Assembly (NCBI GenBank): GCA_946998205.1
Contig: CAMPYJ010000012.1
Location: 1 to 64,000, forward strand
Length of the DNA: 64,000 bases
DNA from: an uncultured Prevotella sp.
Lineage (GTDB): Bacteria; Bacteroidota; Bacteroidia; Bacteroidales; Bacteroidaceae
Reading direction: 5' to 3'
Shown here: piece after piece, positions 17,352 to 25,364 of the stretch
Layout of the letters: each line of letters starts with the position of its first letter
Position numbering within the stretch: the first letter of the stretch is position 1
The notes under the pieces: model-generated
Told to the model about the DNA's origin: nothing
Database searches by the model: none
What the model saw: the letters and a program-made list of their open reading frames with translations, nothing else
Made by a program: the position numbers and the translations under genes

Positions 17352-18500
17352 TTATCGGTTACCGTACATTTGTTCGTAGTATTTTTGGTAGTCGCCAGAG
17401 GTTACCTCGTTGATCCAATCCTGATGTTGTAGGTTCCACTTGATGGTTTTCACGATTCCATCGGCAAACATGGTTTCAGGATACCACCCCAAATCGTTCT
17501 TTATCTTTGTAGGATCTATTGCGTAACGCTGGTCGTGTCCCAATCTATCAGCAACAAAAGTAATCAAGTTGTCGTTAATCCAATCAATCTTAATGTTGCC
17601 TTGTTCATCCACTTCTTGCTTCTTCAGCACCTTTCTCAGGTCTTTATCCTGCTGCATCATGTCGTGAATGGTCTTAATAGTGAGCTTCACAATATCGATG
17701 TTCTTCATCTCGTTATGTCCACCTACATTGTACACCTCTCCTTCTTTACCCTCTCGCACCACCATGTCAATGGCTTTGCAGTGGTCTTCTACATAGAGCC
17801 AGTCGCGCACATTGTCGCCTTTTCCGTATACAGGAAGTTGTTTACCCTCAAGGATATTTTTGATAATAAGCGGTATCAACTTCTCTGGAAAGTGATAAGG
17901 ACCGTAGTTATTAGAGCATCGCGTGATGCTCACGGGCATGCGGTAAGTGTCGCGGTAAGCCATGACAATCATGTCGGCACTGGTCTTTGATGCGCTATAA
18001 GGACTGTGCGGACACAGCGGGGTTTGTTCTGTAAAGTATCCTTCTGCGCCCAATGAGCCGTAAACCTCATCCGTAGACACCTGATGATAGCGTTTGCCAG
18101 CTTTCCAAGTGGGATAACCTTGCGCGTCCTTTCCCGTGACCCAAGCCCTTCGGGCAGCGTCCATGAGGTTTTGAGTGCCAAGTATATTCACCGAAAGAAA
18201 CAATTGTGGGTCCTCGATACTGCGGTCCACATGGCTCTCAGCCGCAAAGTTTACGACAAAGTCTATATCGTGTTCAGCAAACAACTTGTCTGCCAAAGCC
18301 CTGTCTCTGATGTCGCCTTTTACGAAGAAACAACGTTTGTTGTCAATGTCATTCTTGATAGTACCCAGATTGCCTGCGTAGGTCAGTGCATCCAGTATAA
18401 TCACCTTGATGTCTTCGTTCTTGTACTTTTTGTCAAGAAGATATTTGATGAAGTTGGCTCCGATGAAGCCTGCGGCTCCTGTCACTAAGTATGTTTTCAT
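17352..18500 (-). CDS. rmlB: dTDP-glucose 4,6-dehydratase
   Basis: This is an extended short-chain dehydrogenase of 382 residues. It has the NAD motif GAAGFIGANF, a Thr-Asp-Glu catalytic segment in STDEVYGSLG, and Tyr and Lys in YSASKTSAD. NFAAESHVDRS and the NNYGPYHFPEKLIPL stretch identify RmlB. It provides dTDP-4-keto-6-deoxyglucose to the ketoisomerase encoded next. No rmlA, rmlC or rmlD is in the window, so dTDP-glucose must come from elsewhere. It starts with a 4-base ATGA overlap on the small membrane protein gene. Confidence 0.95.
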   Translation of the reverse strand: MKTYLVTGAAGFIGANFIKYLLDKKYKNEDIKVIILDALTYAGNLGTIKNDIDNKRCFFVKGDIRDRALADKLFAEHDIDFVVNFAAESHVDRSIEDPQLFLSVNILGTQNLMDAARRAWVTGKDAQGYPTWKAGKRYHQVSTDEVYGSLGAEGYFTEQTPLCPHSPYSASKTSADMIVMAYRDTYRMPVSITRCSNNYGPYHFPEKLIPLIIKNILEGKQLPVYGKGDNVRDWLYVEDHCKAIDMVVREGKEGEVYNVGGHNEMKNIDIVKLTIKTIHDMMQQDKDLRKVLKKQEVDEQGNIKIDWINDNLITFVADRLGHDQRYAIDPTKIKNDLGWYPETMFADGIVKTIKWNLQHQDWINEVTSGDYQKYYEQMYGNR

Positions 18501-18763
18501 ATTTCTTGTTGTTTTTTATGTTCTTTGTCTTTAATCTCTTTATCGTAAGTTTCCCAATATTCCTGATTCTTTTCCTTTCGTTTTTTCTGTTCTCTATAGT
18601 TGGAATAGATATTGAGCAACATCATCGTCATTCCGAACGAGGCACTCCCAATCATCAAATTTTGCCAATGATATTCACTACCCCAATCGAACAGGAGTTG
18701 TGTACCATAATACACGCCTGTCAGTACCATAAATTGGAATAAATAGGTATGTGCTTTTTTCAT
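18497..18763 (-). CDS. Small two-helix membrane protein, unknown function
   Basis: The protein has about 88 residues, starting MKKAHTYLFQFM at 18763, which lies 7 bases after the phosphoesterase stop. The frame opens further upstream at 18793. Two hydrophobic helices (LFQFMVLTGVYYGTQLLF and LMIGSASFGMTMMLLNIY) are followed by a charged, Lys/Glu-rich tail. I recognise no family. Its tight overlap with rmlB indicates co-translation in the sugar operon. Confidence 0.75.
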   Translation of the reverse strand: MKKAHTYLFQFMVLTGVYYGTQLLFDWGSEYHWQNLMIGSASFGMTMMLLNIYSNYREQKKRKEKNQEYWETYDKEIKDKEHKKQQEI

Positions 18764-18770
18764 CTGTGTT

Positions 18771-19277
18771 TTATGGATGATGGTTCTTATCACTTAATGT
18801 AATAACTTCACAATCGGTGAATTTATTGCCTTCTATGGTTAATCTTATCAGCGTTCTTTCACGGTGCCAGCCTTGTAAGCCTGCCGCACCGGGATTAATG
18901 TGCAGCAAGTTGAGTGTTTTGTCGTATTGTACTTTCAGGATATGCGAGTGTCCACAAACGAACAATTGAGGTGGCGAAGCAAACAGCAAACTGCGTATTT
19001 GTGGGGCGTAATTGCCGGGATAGCCGCCGATGTGCGTCAGCAATACATCCACATCTTCGCACTTGAAACGCAGTTTGTCACGGTACATCCGTCGCAAGTC
19101 ACCGCCGTCACAGTTACCACAAACAGCCCTTAACGGCTTGATGGCATCCAGTTTTTGTGCCACTTCCAATGAGCCAATGTCTCCGGCGTGCCATATCTCA
19201 TCACACTCGGCAAAGTATTTCTCGTACTTGTCGTCCCAATAGGCGTGCGTGTCGCTGATGATTCCTATTCTTTTCAT
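18771..19277 (-). CDS. YfcE/MJ0936-type metallophosphoesterase
   Basis: The 168-residue calcineurin-like phosphoesterase has all metal motifs visible: ISDTHAYW, WHAGDIG, CGNCDGGD, LLTHIGGYPG and CGHSHIL. The family hydrolyses phosphodiesters of mostly unknown physiological identity. It is cytoplasmic. The gene is 7 bases from the kinase-like gene and the small membrane protein gene in the operon, but a direct role in sugar synthesis is not evident. Confidence 0.9.
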   Translation of the reverse strand: MKRIGIISDTHAYWDDKYEKYFAECDEIWHAGDIGSLEVAQKLDAIKPLRAVCGNCDGGDLRRMYRDKLRFKCEDVDVLLTHIGGYPGNYAPQIRSLLFASPPQLFVCGHSHILKVQYDKTLNLLHINPGAAGLQGWHRERTLIRLTIEGNKFTDCEVITLSDKNHHP

Positions 19278-19284
19278 TTACGCC

Positions 19285-19926
19285 TTACCTTTCTTTAGAG
19301 CTATATCCAAACCGCATTCGGATGTAGTCTCCTATGAATTTTGCTGTTTTCTCCAATCCCATGTAGCTTGAGTTGATGCAGAGGTCGTAGCTGCTGCTGT
19401 GTCCCCACTTCTTTCCAGTGTAGTAATTGTAATAAGACGCGCGCTCACTTTCTTTGTCGATAATCAACTTCTTGGCATCCTTTTCATCACAGCCTAATCG
19501 TTGACAAACTAATTTGATGCGGTCTTTCATGTTGGCAGTGATGAAGATGTTTACCACGTTTGGATAAGTTCTCAGCACATAGTCGGCGGCTCGTCCCACA
19601 AAGACGCAACTGCCCTTGTCGGCAGCCTTGGTGATGGCTTCGCTTTGAAACTGAAACAAGCCGTCTTGTGAGAATTTATTGTTGTAAAAATTATTATCAC
19701 TGATGAGCGGAGCGTGCATGCCGAACAAGGTTTGAATGAATCCTCGCTGCTCGTCATTTTCTTCAAAAAACTTCTCACTGAAGCCGCTCTCCTTAGCCGC
19801 GAGATTGAGTAGTTCCTTGTCATAAAGCGTGCAGCCGAAGTCAGCGGCCAGTTGTTTTGCGATGATGTGCCCTCCGCTGCCTACCTGTCTGCCGATGTTG
19901 ATGATGATGTTGTTATTGTTTTCCAT
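19285..19926 (-). CDS. Cytidylate kinase-like family protein
   Basis: The 213-residue P-loop kinase-like protein starts with INIGRQVGSGGHIIAKQLA, a variant P-loop typical of the cytidylate-kinase-like (AAA_26) family. VFVGRAADYVL and KDRIKLVCQRLGCDEKDAKKLI follow. The true nucleotide substrate of this family is not established. Its start overlaps the MATE gene end by 14 bases, so the two are coupled. Confidence 0.87.
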   Translation of the reverse strand: MENNNNIIINIGRQVGSGGHIIAKQLAADFGCTLYDKELLNLAAKESGFSEKFFEENDEQRGFIQTLFGMHAPLISDNNFYNNKFSQDGLFQFQSEAITKAADKGSCVFVGRAADYVLRTYPNVVNIFITANMKDRIKLVCQRLGCDEKDAKKLIIDKESERASYYNYYTGKKWGHSSSYDLCINSSYMGLEKTAKFIGDYIRMRFGYSSKER

Positions 19927-21286
19927 TGATAGATTGTATGTGTTGTGTTTTGAATTTTTTCATATAGACGGCTATCATGACGACAGCGATGATGACAGCG
20001 ACAAGGTCGGACGTAGGTAACGAAGCCCACACGCCCTCTATTCCATAGCGTTTTGGCAAAATGGCAAGAAGCGGTAATAGGAAAAGCAATTGTCGTGAAA
20101 GCGACAGAAAAATACTTATCTTTACTTTGCCGATACACTGGAAGAAGTTGGTGATGACCATTTGTATTCCCACGATGGGATACATCAGCAAGTCAATGCG
20201 CACACCTTTGATGGACATGTCTATGAGCGTGGCGTCTGACGTGAACAGCCGCACGCAGTAGTAAGGCAGGAACATGGCGATGCACCACCCCGTCGTCATG
20301 ATGATGGTAGCCGCAATGATTGACAGCTTTAACACCCTCATCATCCTGTCCAGTTGCATGGCGCCGTAATTATAGCCTGCGATGGGTTGCATGCCTTGGT
20401 TGATGCCCATGATGAACATCACGAAGACCACTCCGATACTGTTGGCTATGCCGTAGGCGCCAACCGCCATGTCGCCGCCATAGCGCACGAACTGGTTGTT
20501 CATGAAGATGACGATGACGCACGCGCAGGCATTCATCAGAAAAGGAGAGATGCCTATGCCGGTGATGTTTTTCACCAAATCTCTTTTGAGACGATAGATG
20601 CCTCTTTTCAGATGCAACAATTCATCGGGGTTGCTGAACAGCTTGAGTTGCCATGCCAATGCCATGGCTTGTGAGATAATCGTTGCGAAAGCGGCGCCGC
20701 GGATGCCCCAGCCCCACCAGAGAATGAAGATGGCGTCAAGGATGAAATTCATTACTACCGTAAACATGGTGGCGTACATGGCTTGCTTAGGCTTGCTGGC
20801 TGCCCTCAAGACGTTGTTCATGCCAAAGTACATGTGCGAGATGACGTTGCCGAGAAGTATCACTATCATATAGTCTCGCGCGTAAGGCAAGGTGTTCTCA
20901 CTGGCGCCGAAGAAGAGTATGATGGGGTTGATGAAAAGTAGACAGACAAGTCCGAATATCAATCCTACGATGATGTTGAGGGTTACGGAATTGCCCAACA
21001 CGTTTTCTGCCGTTTCGTAATCTTTCTGTCCAAGCTTTACCGATATGGCTGTTGACGCACCTACGCCGATGGCAGCGCCAAAGGCCGCCGACAGGTTCAT
21101 CAGCGGGAAGGTGATGGCTAATCCTGAAATAGCCATGGGACCCACCACCTGACCGATGAAGATACGGTCAACCATGTTGTACAGTGAGGATGCCGTCATG
21201 GCAATCACGGCAGGCATGGCGTATTGCAATAATAGCGTACCTATTGGCTTCGTTCCTAATTCGAGTGTCGCTGCTCTGTTGTCCAT
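19913..21286 (-). CDS. MATE family efflux transporter (MepA-like)
   Basis: The 457-residue protein has twelve predicted helices. It shows the MATE hallmarks PAVIAMTASSLYNMVDRIFIG in the first half and MGINQGMQPIAGYNYGA in the second. It would export cationic drugs or metabolites using a proton or sodium gradient. It is the first gene of an eight-gene minus-strand operon reaching to 14890, so it is expressed together with the amino-sugar genes. A -7 box lies just upstream. Confidence 0.93.
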   Translation of the reverse strand: MDNRAATLELGTKPIGTLLLQYAMPAVIAMTASSLYNMVDRIFIGQVVGPMAISGLAITFPLMNLSAAFGAAIGVGASTAISVKLGQKDYETAENVLGNSVTLNIIVGLIFGLVCLLFINPIILFFGASENTLPYARDYMIVILLGNVISHMYFGMNNVLRAASKPKQAMYATMFTVVMNFILDAIFILWWGWGIRGAAFATIISQAMALAWQLKLFSNPDELLHLKRGIYRLKRDLVKNITGIGISPFLMNACACVIVIFMNNQFVRYGGDMAVGAYGIANSIGVVFVMFIMGINQGMQPIAGYNYGAMQLDRMMRVLKLSIIAATIIMTTGWCIAMFLPYYCVRLFTSDATLIDMSIKGVRIDLLMYPIVGIQMVITNFFQCIGKVKISIFLSLSRQLLFLLPLLAILPKRYGIEGVWASLPTSDLVAVIIAVVMIAVYMKKFKTQHIQSINGKQ

Positions 21287-21313
21287 TAAATAATACCTTC
21301 ATGTTTATCCTTG

Positions 21314-21321
21314 CAAATGTA
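21314..21321 (-). promoter_or_regulatory. -7 box for the MATE/amino-sugar operon
   Basis: Read on the minus strand the sequence is TACATTTG followed by CAAGG, a fit to TAnnTTTG about 28 bases before the MATE ATG. No other clear box was noted within the operon, whose genes overlap or lie at most 13 bases apart. Confidence 0.65.
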
Positions 21322-21408
21322 CGAAAAACTTCCGGTTCATCCTAACCCGGAACTGCGATAAATCACCGCTTTTCCTCGTTTTATAAGTTATCTTTCAAAT
21401 TTAAATCG

Positions 21409-21416
21409 TATTTTTG
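21409..21416 (+). promoter_or_regulatory. -7 box for xseA-xseB
   Basis: TATTTTTG followed by CGC lies about 27 bases before the xseA ATG in an AT-rich stretch divergent from the MATE promoter. Confidence 0.7.
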
Positions 21417-21442
21417 CGCTTGCTACACACAACGGCAAGCAG

Positions 21443-22741
21443 ATGATGAAGCAGGCTCTTTCTTTATACGAGCTCAACCAACTGGTGAGTGAGACCATAC
21501 AAACCGCCATGCCCGATGAATATTGGGTGGAGGCCGAATTGTCTGAGCTGCGCGAGGTAAGGGGACACTGTTACATGGAGCTGGTGCAGAAAGACGGAGG
21601 TGACAACACGCCCGTGGCCAAGGCTTCGGCCAAATGTTGGAAGAACAAGTGGATGCTCGTGCGACCGTATTTCGAGCGAATGACAGGGCAAGCCCTGCGC
21701 GCCGGCATGAAAGTGTTGCTGAAGGTGTACGCCAATTTCCACGAGGCGTACGGCTTTTCTTGGATTGTCACCAACATCGACCCTGTGTACACCCTGGGCG
21801 ACATGGCCCGCAAACGCTTGGAAATCATCGCCCGTTTGAAGGCCGAAGGGGTGTTCGAGCTGCAAAAAGACTTGCACCTATCCATGTTCGCGCGCCGCGT
21901 TGCCGTCATTTCCAGTGAGCAGGCGGCTGGCTATGGCGACTTTTTGCGACAGTTGAAAGATTGCGGGCAGGGGTTCAACTTTGAGGTTCAGCTTTTTCCT
22001 GCCGTCATGCAAGGCGAACGAGTGGAATCCAGTGTCATCGAAGCCTTGAACCACATCAATGCGCAAGTCGATAACTTTGATGTGGTGGTCATCATCCGTG
22101 GCGGCGGAGCAACAAGCGATTTGAGTGGTTTCGATACCCTTTCACTGGCCGAGAATGTGGCTAATTTCCCCTTGCCCATCATCACCGGCATCGGGCACGA
22201 GCGTGATGAGAGCGTGTTGGACATGGTTTCGTTCCGCCGGGTCAAAACTCCTACGGCAGCGGCGGCGTATCTCATCGACAACCTGGCTGACACCTTGGCT
22301 CGGATAGACGATGCGCAAAGTGAGATGGTGCAAATCGTGAGGCACTGCATGGAGCGGCAGAAGAATCGATTCGTACGCGTTTCAAGCAAAATTCCGGTAC
22401 TGTTCTCGCATGTCAGAGTGGGGCAGGAAGAGCGTTTGCAACAATATTTTTTGCAGCTCACCGCCAGGGCTTCCCGCAAAATCTCTGATGCCCAGCATCA
22501 CGTCCAGGTACTTTCAAATAGTTTGAAACCGATGGCCGAGAGCCAAATCGTGACGGAAGGGCATCGCTTGGACATGCTCAGGCAGCGATGCAGGTCGCTG
22601 GACCCACAGCTGCTCCTAAGCCGCGGATACAGCATCACCCTGCACCAGGGACGCGCGGTGCGCCATGCCGGTGAGCTGAAGGCGGGCGACGAGATAGAAA
22701 CGCGCGTGGAGGATGGAACGTTCAAATCAATCATCAAATAA
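21443..22741 (+). CDS. xseA: Exodeoxyribonuclease VII large subunit
   Basis: XseA is the catalytic subunit of the single-strand DNA exonuclease VII. The 432-residue protein has an N-terminal OB-fold (LSLYELNQLVSETIQ and VEAELSELREVRGHCYMEL). The central catalytic domain contains VVIIRGGGATSDLSGFDT and PIITGIGHERDESVLDMVS. The long helical C terminus ends RGYSITLHQGRAVRHAGELKAGDEIETRVEDG. A start one codon later (21446) is equally possible. The small subunit gene follows after 1 base. Confidence 0.95.
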   Translation: MMKQALSLYELNQLVSETIQTAMPDEYWVEAELSELREVRGHCYMELVQKDGGDNTPVAKASAKCWKNKWMLVRPYFERMTGQALRAGMKVLLKVYANFHEAYGFSWIVTNIDPVYTLGDMARKRLEIIARLKAEGVFELQKDLHLSMFARRVAVISSEQAAGYGDFLRQLKDCGQGFNFEVQLFPAVMQGERVESSVIEALNHINAQVDNFDVVVIIRGGGATSDLSGFDTLSLAENVANFPLPIITGIGHERDESVLDMVSFRRVKTPTAAAAYLIDNLADTLARIDDAQSEMVQIVRHCMERQKNRFVRVSSKIPVLFSHVRVGQEERLQQYFLQLTARASRKISDAQHHVQVLSNSLKPMAESQIVTEGHRLDMLRQRCRSLDPQLLLSRGYSITLHQGRAVRHAGELKAGDEIETRVEDGTFKSIIK

Positions 22742-22742
22742 C

Positions 22743-22934
22743 ATGACCAAAGAAATAAACTATGAAGAGGCTGTCAGACAGCTGGAAAGCATCGTGCGGA
22801 GGATGGAGAACGAGGAACTCGACATCGACGAATTGACCACCGAGTTGAAGAACGCCCAAAAGCTCATCAAGCTTTGTAAGGCGCGCCTGACAAAGGTAGA
22901 TGCTGACATCAAGAAGATTTTGGAAGATGACTGA
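22743..22934 (+). CDS. xseB: Exodeoxyribonuclease VII small subunit
   Basis: The 63-residue helical protein (MTKEINYEEAVRQLESIVRRMENEE, of which NYEEAVRQLESIVRRME is the family signature) binds the XseA C-terminal helices. The frame is open from 22713, but the ATG at 22743, one base after the xseA stop, gives the normal family N terminus. It is co-transcribed with xseA. Confidence 0.92.
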   Translation: MTKEINYEEAVRQLESIVRRMENEELDIDELTTELKNAQKLIKLCKARLTKVDADIKKILEDD

Positions 22935-22992
22935 CCAATCTTGGCGCGACAAAAAATACGTCGCAATCGTTGTGCATGCGCGATAAATTGTC

Positions 22993-23000
22993 TATTTTTG
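22993..23000 (+). promoter_or_regulatory. -7 box for ilvE
   Basis: TATTTTTG followed by CG lies about 37 bases before the ilvE start codon. Confidence 0.65.
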
Positions 23001-23037
23001 CGAAAAACTTGAAAGGTATACAGATTTTTAAACAGAC

Positions 23038-24060
23038 ATGAATATGAAAAATATTGACTGGGCTAACCTGTCCTTCGGTTACATGAAGACCGACTATAAC
23101 GTGCGTTGCTACTACCGAGACGGCCGATGGGGCGAGATTGAAGTGTGCTCCGACGAGTACCTCAACCTGCACATGGCCGCCGCTTGCCTGCACTACGGAC
23201 AGGAGGCCTTCGAGGGTTTGAAGGCCTATCGCTGTCCCGACGGGAAGATACGCGTGTTCCGGATGAACGAGAACGCGGCTCGCTTGCAGAGCACTTGCCG
23301 CGGTATCGTGATGCCTGAGCTGCCCACCGAGCGTTTTGAAGAGATGGTTAAGATGGTGGTGAGGCTCAACCAAGCGTACATACCAACCTACGAGAGCGGG
23401 GCCACGCTTTACATCCGTCCGCTGCTCATCGGAACTTCGGCGCAGGTTGGCGTGCGCGCGGCGCGCGAATACGCGTTCATCATCTTCGTCACCCCCGTGG
23501 GACCTTACTTCAAAGGCGGGTTCACCTGCAACCCATACGTCATCATGCGCGGCTACGACCGCTCGGCTCCTCTGGGAACGGGTAAGTACAAGGTGGGCGG
23601 CAACTATGCCGCGTCGCTCTACGCACACAGCATAGCTCACGAGAAGGGGTATGCCAGTGAATTTTATCTCGATGCCAAGGAAAAGAAATACATCGACGAA
23701 TGTGGGGCTGCTAACTTCTTCGGCATCAAGAACAACACATACGTCACGCCCAAGTCGACCAGCATTCTGCCTTCCATCACCAACAAGAGCCTCATGCAGT
23801 TGGCCGAAGATATGGGATTGAAGGTGGAACGACGCCCCATTCCCGAAGAGGAGTTGGAAACATTTGAGGAGGCTGGAGCCTGCGGAACAGCTGCCGTCAT
23901 CAGTCCCATCAGCTACATCGACGACCTCGATACGGGCAAGCGGTACAGCTTTGGTGATAAGCCCGGACCCATCTCCACAAAGCTGTACAACAAGTTGCGT
24001 TGTGTACAGTATGGCACAGAGCCAGATGATCACGGCTGGACCACCGTGGTGATAGAGTAA
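23038..24060 (+). CDS. ilvE: Branched-chain amino acid aminotransferase
   Basis: This class IV PLP aminotransferase of 340 residues interconverts Leu, Ile and Val with their keto acids. Diagnostic regions are HYGQEAFEGLKAYR, TLYIRPLLIGTSAQVGV, the PLP-lysine region GKYKVGGNYAASL, and YIDECGAANFFGI with the conserved Glu. The gene has its own promoter and two terminators, so it is probably monocistronic. Confidence 0.95.
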   Translation: MNMKNIDWANLSFGYMKTDYNVRCYYRDGRWGEIEVCSDEYLNLHMAAACLHYGQEAFEGLKAYRCPDGKIRVFRMNENAARLQSTCRGIVMPELPTERFEEMVKMVVRLNQAYIPTYESGATLYIRPLLIGTSAQVGVRAAREYAFIIFVTPVGPYFKGGFTCNPYVIMRGYDRSAPLGTGKYKVGGNYAASLYAHSIAHEKGYASEFYLDAKEKKYIDECGAANFFGIKNNTYVTPKSTSILPSITNKSLMQLAEDMGLKVERRPIPEEELETFEEAGACGTAAVISPISYIDDLDTGKRYSFGDKPGPISTKLYNKLRCVQYGTEPDDHGWTTVVIE

Positions 24061-24074
24061 TAGTGGATAATATT

Positions 24075-24104
24075 AAAGAGCGATAATCTTGTCGCTCTTT
24101 TCTG
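24075..24104 (+). terminator. ilvE terminator 1
   Basis: AAAGAGCGA (24075-24083) and TCGCTCTTT (24092-24100) form a perfect 9-bp stem whose 3' arm ends in T residues, 15 bases after the ilvE stop. Confidence 0.85.
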
Positions 24105-24109
24105 TTTCG

Positions 24110-24133
24110 GGGCGACATGAAAGTCGCCCTTTT
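24110..24133 (+). terminator. ilvE terminator 2
   Basis: GGGCGAC (24110-24116) and GTCGCCC (24123-24129) form a 7-bp stem with loop ATGAAA, followed by TTTT. It is stacked directly after the first terminator. Confidence 0.75.
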
Positions 24134-24441
24134 ATGTCCCCAATCGTTGGTGTTTCATCACGCAAATATGATGTGTTATGGAAGTCGTGTTCAATCTCAT
24201 TGACTTTGCCTTCCAATACCATAGACTTTGCGTGTTAATAGTATTGACTTTGCCAGCCAATCTCATTGACTTTGGAAGCTCAAAAGATAGTTGTTGGAAA
24301 TCAACTGGTTACGATGGCGCCGTCGAGCCTTTCGCACTTGTTTTAGTAAAGAGAGTCGAGGATGACGAAACGTGCGTCAGGCTGGTTTGTGTTTCGGCCG
24401 ATTAAAGCCTGTGTGGGTTTGGCCGAAATTAAATAATTGAT
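24134..24441. other. Non-coding gap between ilvE and trmB
   Basis: No gene is seen. The notable content is the 22-bp-period array at 24192-24279 and, at the right edge, the trmB promoter. Confidence 0.6.
24192..24279 (+). repeat. 22-bp-period intergenic array, locus 2
   Basis: Four units start at 24192, 24214, 24236 and 24258, exactly 22 bases apart, with core CAATCTCATTGACTTTGC and variants. The phase and core agree with the other three arrays in the window. It lies between the ilvE terminators and the trmB promoter. Confidence 0.85.
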
Positions 24442-24449
24442 TATCTTTG
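24442..24449 (+). promoter_or_regulatory. -7 box for trmB
   Basis: TATCTTTG followed by CAAAC lies about 20 bases before the trmB ATG. Confidence 0.65.
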
Positions 24450-24468
24450 CAAACACAAAAAACACATT

Positions 24469-25239
24469 ATGGGCAAAGGAAAATTAGAGAAATTCGCTGA
24501 GATGGAGACATTCAAGAATGTCTTTCAATATCCCTTTTCCGTACTTGAGAACGTTCCTTTCGATATGAAAGGGCACTGGTGCGACGATTATTTCAAAAAC
24601 AACCATCCCATTGTGCTGGAGCTGGGATGTGGCAAGGGTGAGTATACCGTGGGACTGGCCAGGCTTTTCCCCGACGTGAACTTTATCGGCGTTGACATCA
24701 AGGGCGCGCGCATGTGGACCGGTGCCAAGCTGGCTTTGGCCGAAGGGTTGGACAACGTGGCTTTTCTGCGCACGAACATCGAGATGATTGACCGCTTTTT
24801 TGCCTCGGATGAGGTGCGGGAAATATGGCTCACTTTCTCTGATCCGCAGATGAAGAATGCCCGAAAACGGCTCTCCAGCACCTATTTCATGAACCGCTAT
24901 CGCCGTTTCTTGGTAGACGGTGGGGTGGTGCATCTCAAGACCGACTCCAACTTTTTGTTCACCTACACGTCGCTCATGGTGGAGAAAAACCAGCTGCCGT
25001 TGCTCCAAAAGACGGCCGACCTGTATCACACCGCTGACGTTGACGAGGCCACCCGGCGCATCTTGTCCATTCAGACGTATTATGAAAGCATGTGGATGGA
25101 GCGGGGGTTGAACATCAAGTACATCAAGTTCAGGCTGCCGCATGAAGGACAGTTGGAAGAACCCGACGTGGAAATACCGCTCGACGACTATCGCAGTTAC
25201 CACCGCAGCAAGCGCAGTGGCAAGGCTACTGGTAAGTAA
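24469..25239 (+). CDS. trmB: tRNA (guanine-46-N7)-methyltransferase
   Basis: TrmB methylates G46 of tRNA using S-adenosylmethionine. The 256-residue protein has the SAM-binding motif LELGCGKGEYTVGLA, then NFIGVDIKGARMWTGAKLA. The catalytic region IWLTFSDPQMKNARKRLSS resembles the usual FPDPWPKxRHxKRRL and carries the Bacteroidota variant. HLKTDSNFLFTYT follows. A basic C-terminal tail (HRSKRSGKATGK) may bind RNA. Confidence 0.93.
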   Translation: MGKGKLEKFAEMETFKNVFQYPFSVLENVPFDMKGHWCDDYFKNNHPIVLELGCGKGEYTVGLARLFPDVNFIGVDIKGARMWTGAKLALAEGLDNVAFLRTNIEMIDRFFASDEVREIWLTFSDPQMKNARKRLSSTYFMNRYRRFLVDGGVVHLKTDSNFLFTYTSLMVEKNQLPLLQKTADLYHTADVDEATRRILSIQTYYESMWMERGLNIKYIKFRLPHEGQLEEPDVEIPLDDYRSYHRSKRSGKATGK

Positions 25240-25364
25240 AACCATCTAAGACTAAATCAGATGAAAAATCAGTGTTGCATCGGTAGGGGATGAACCTGTA
25301 ATCTATCTGTAGAAAATCCCTCCAAAAAGAAGGGATTACAACACTAAATACAAAACATAAGAAA

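Noticed and set aside
24192..24279. The 22-bp units as stacked promoters, because each contains TTTG
   Set aside because: The Bacteroidota -33 TTTG and -7 TAnnTTTG boxes should be about 27-29 bases apart from TTTG to TTTG. The array gives 22, and the TA of the -7 box is mostly absent.
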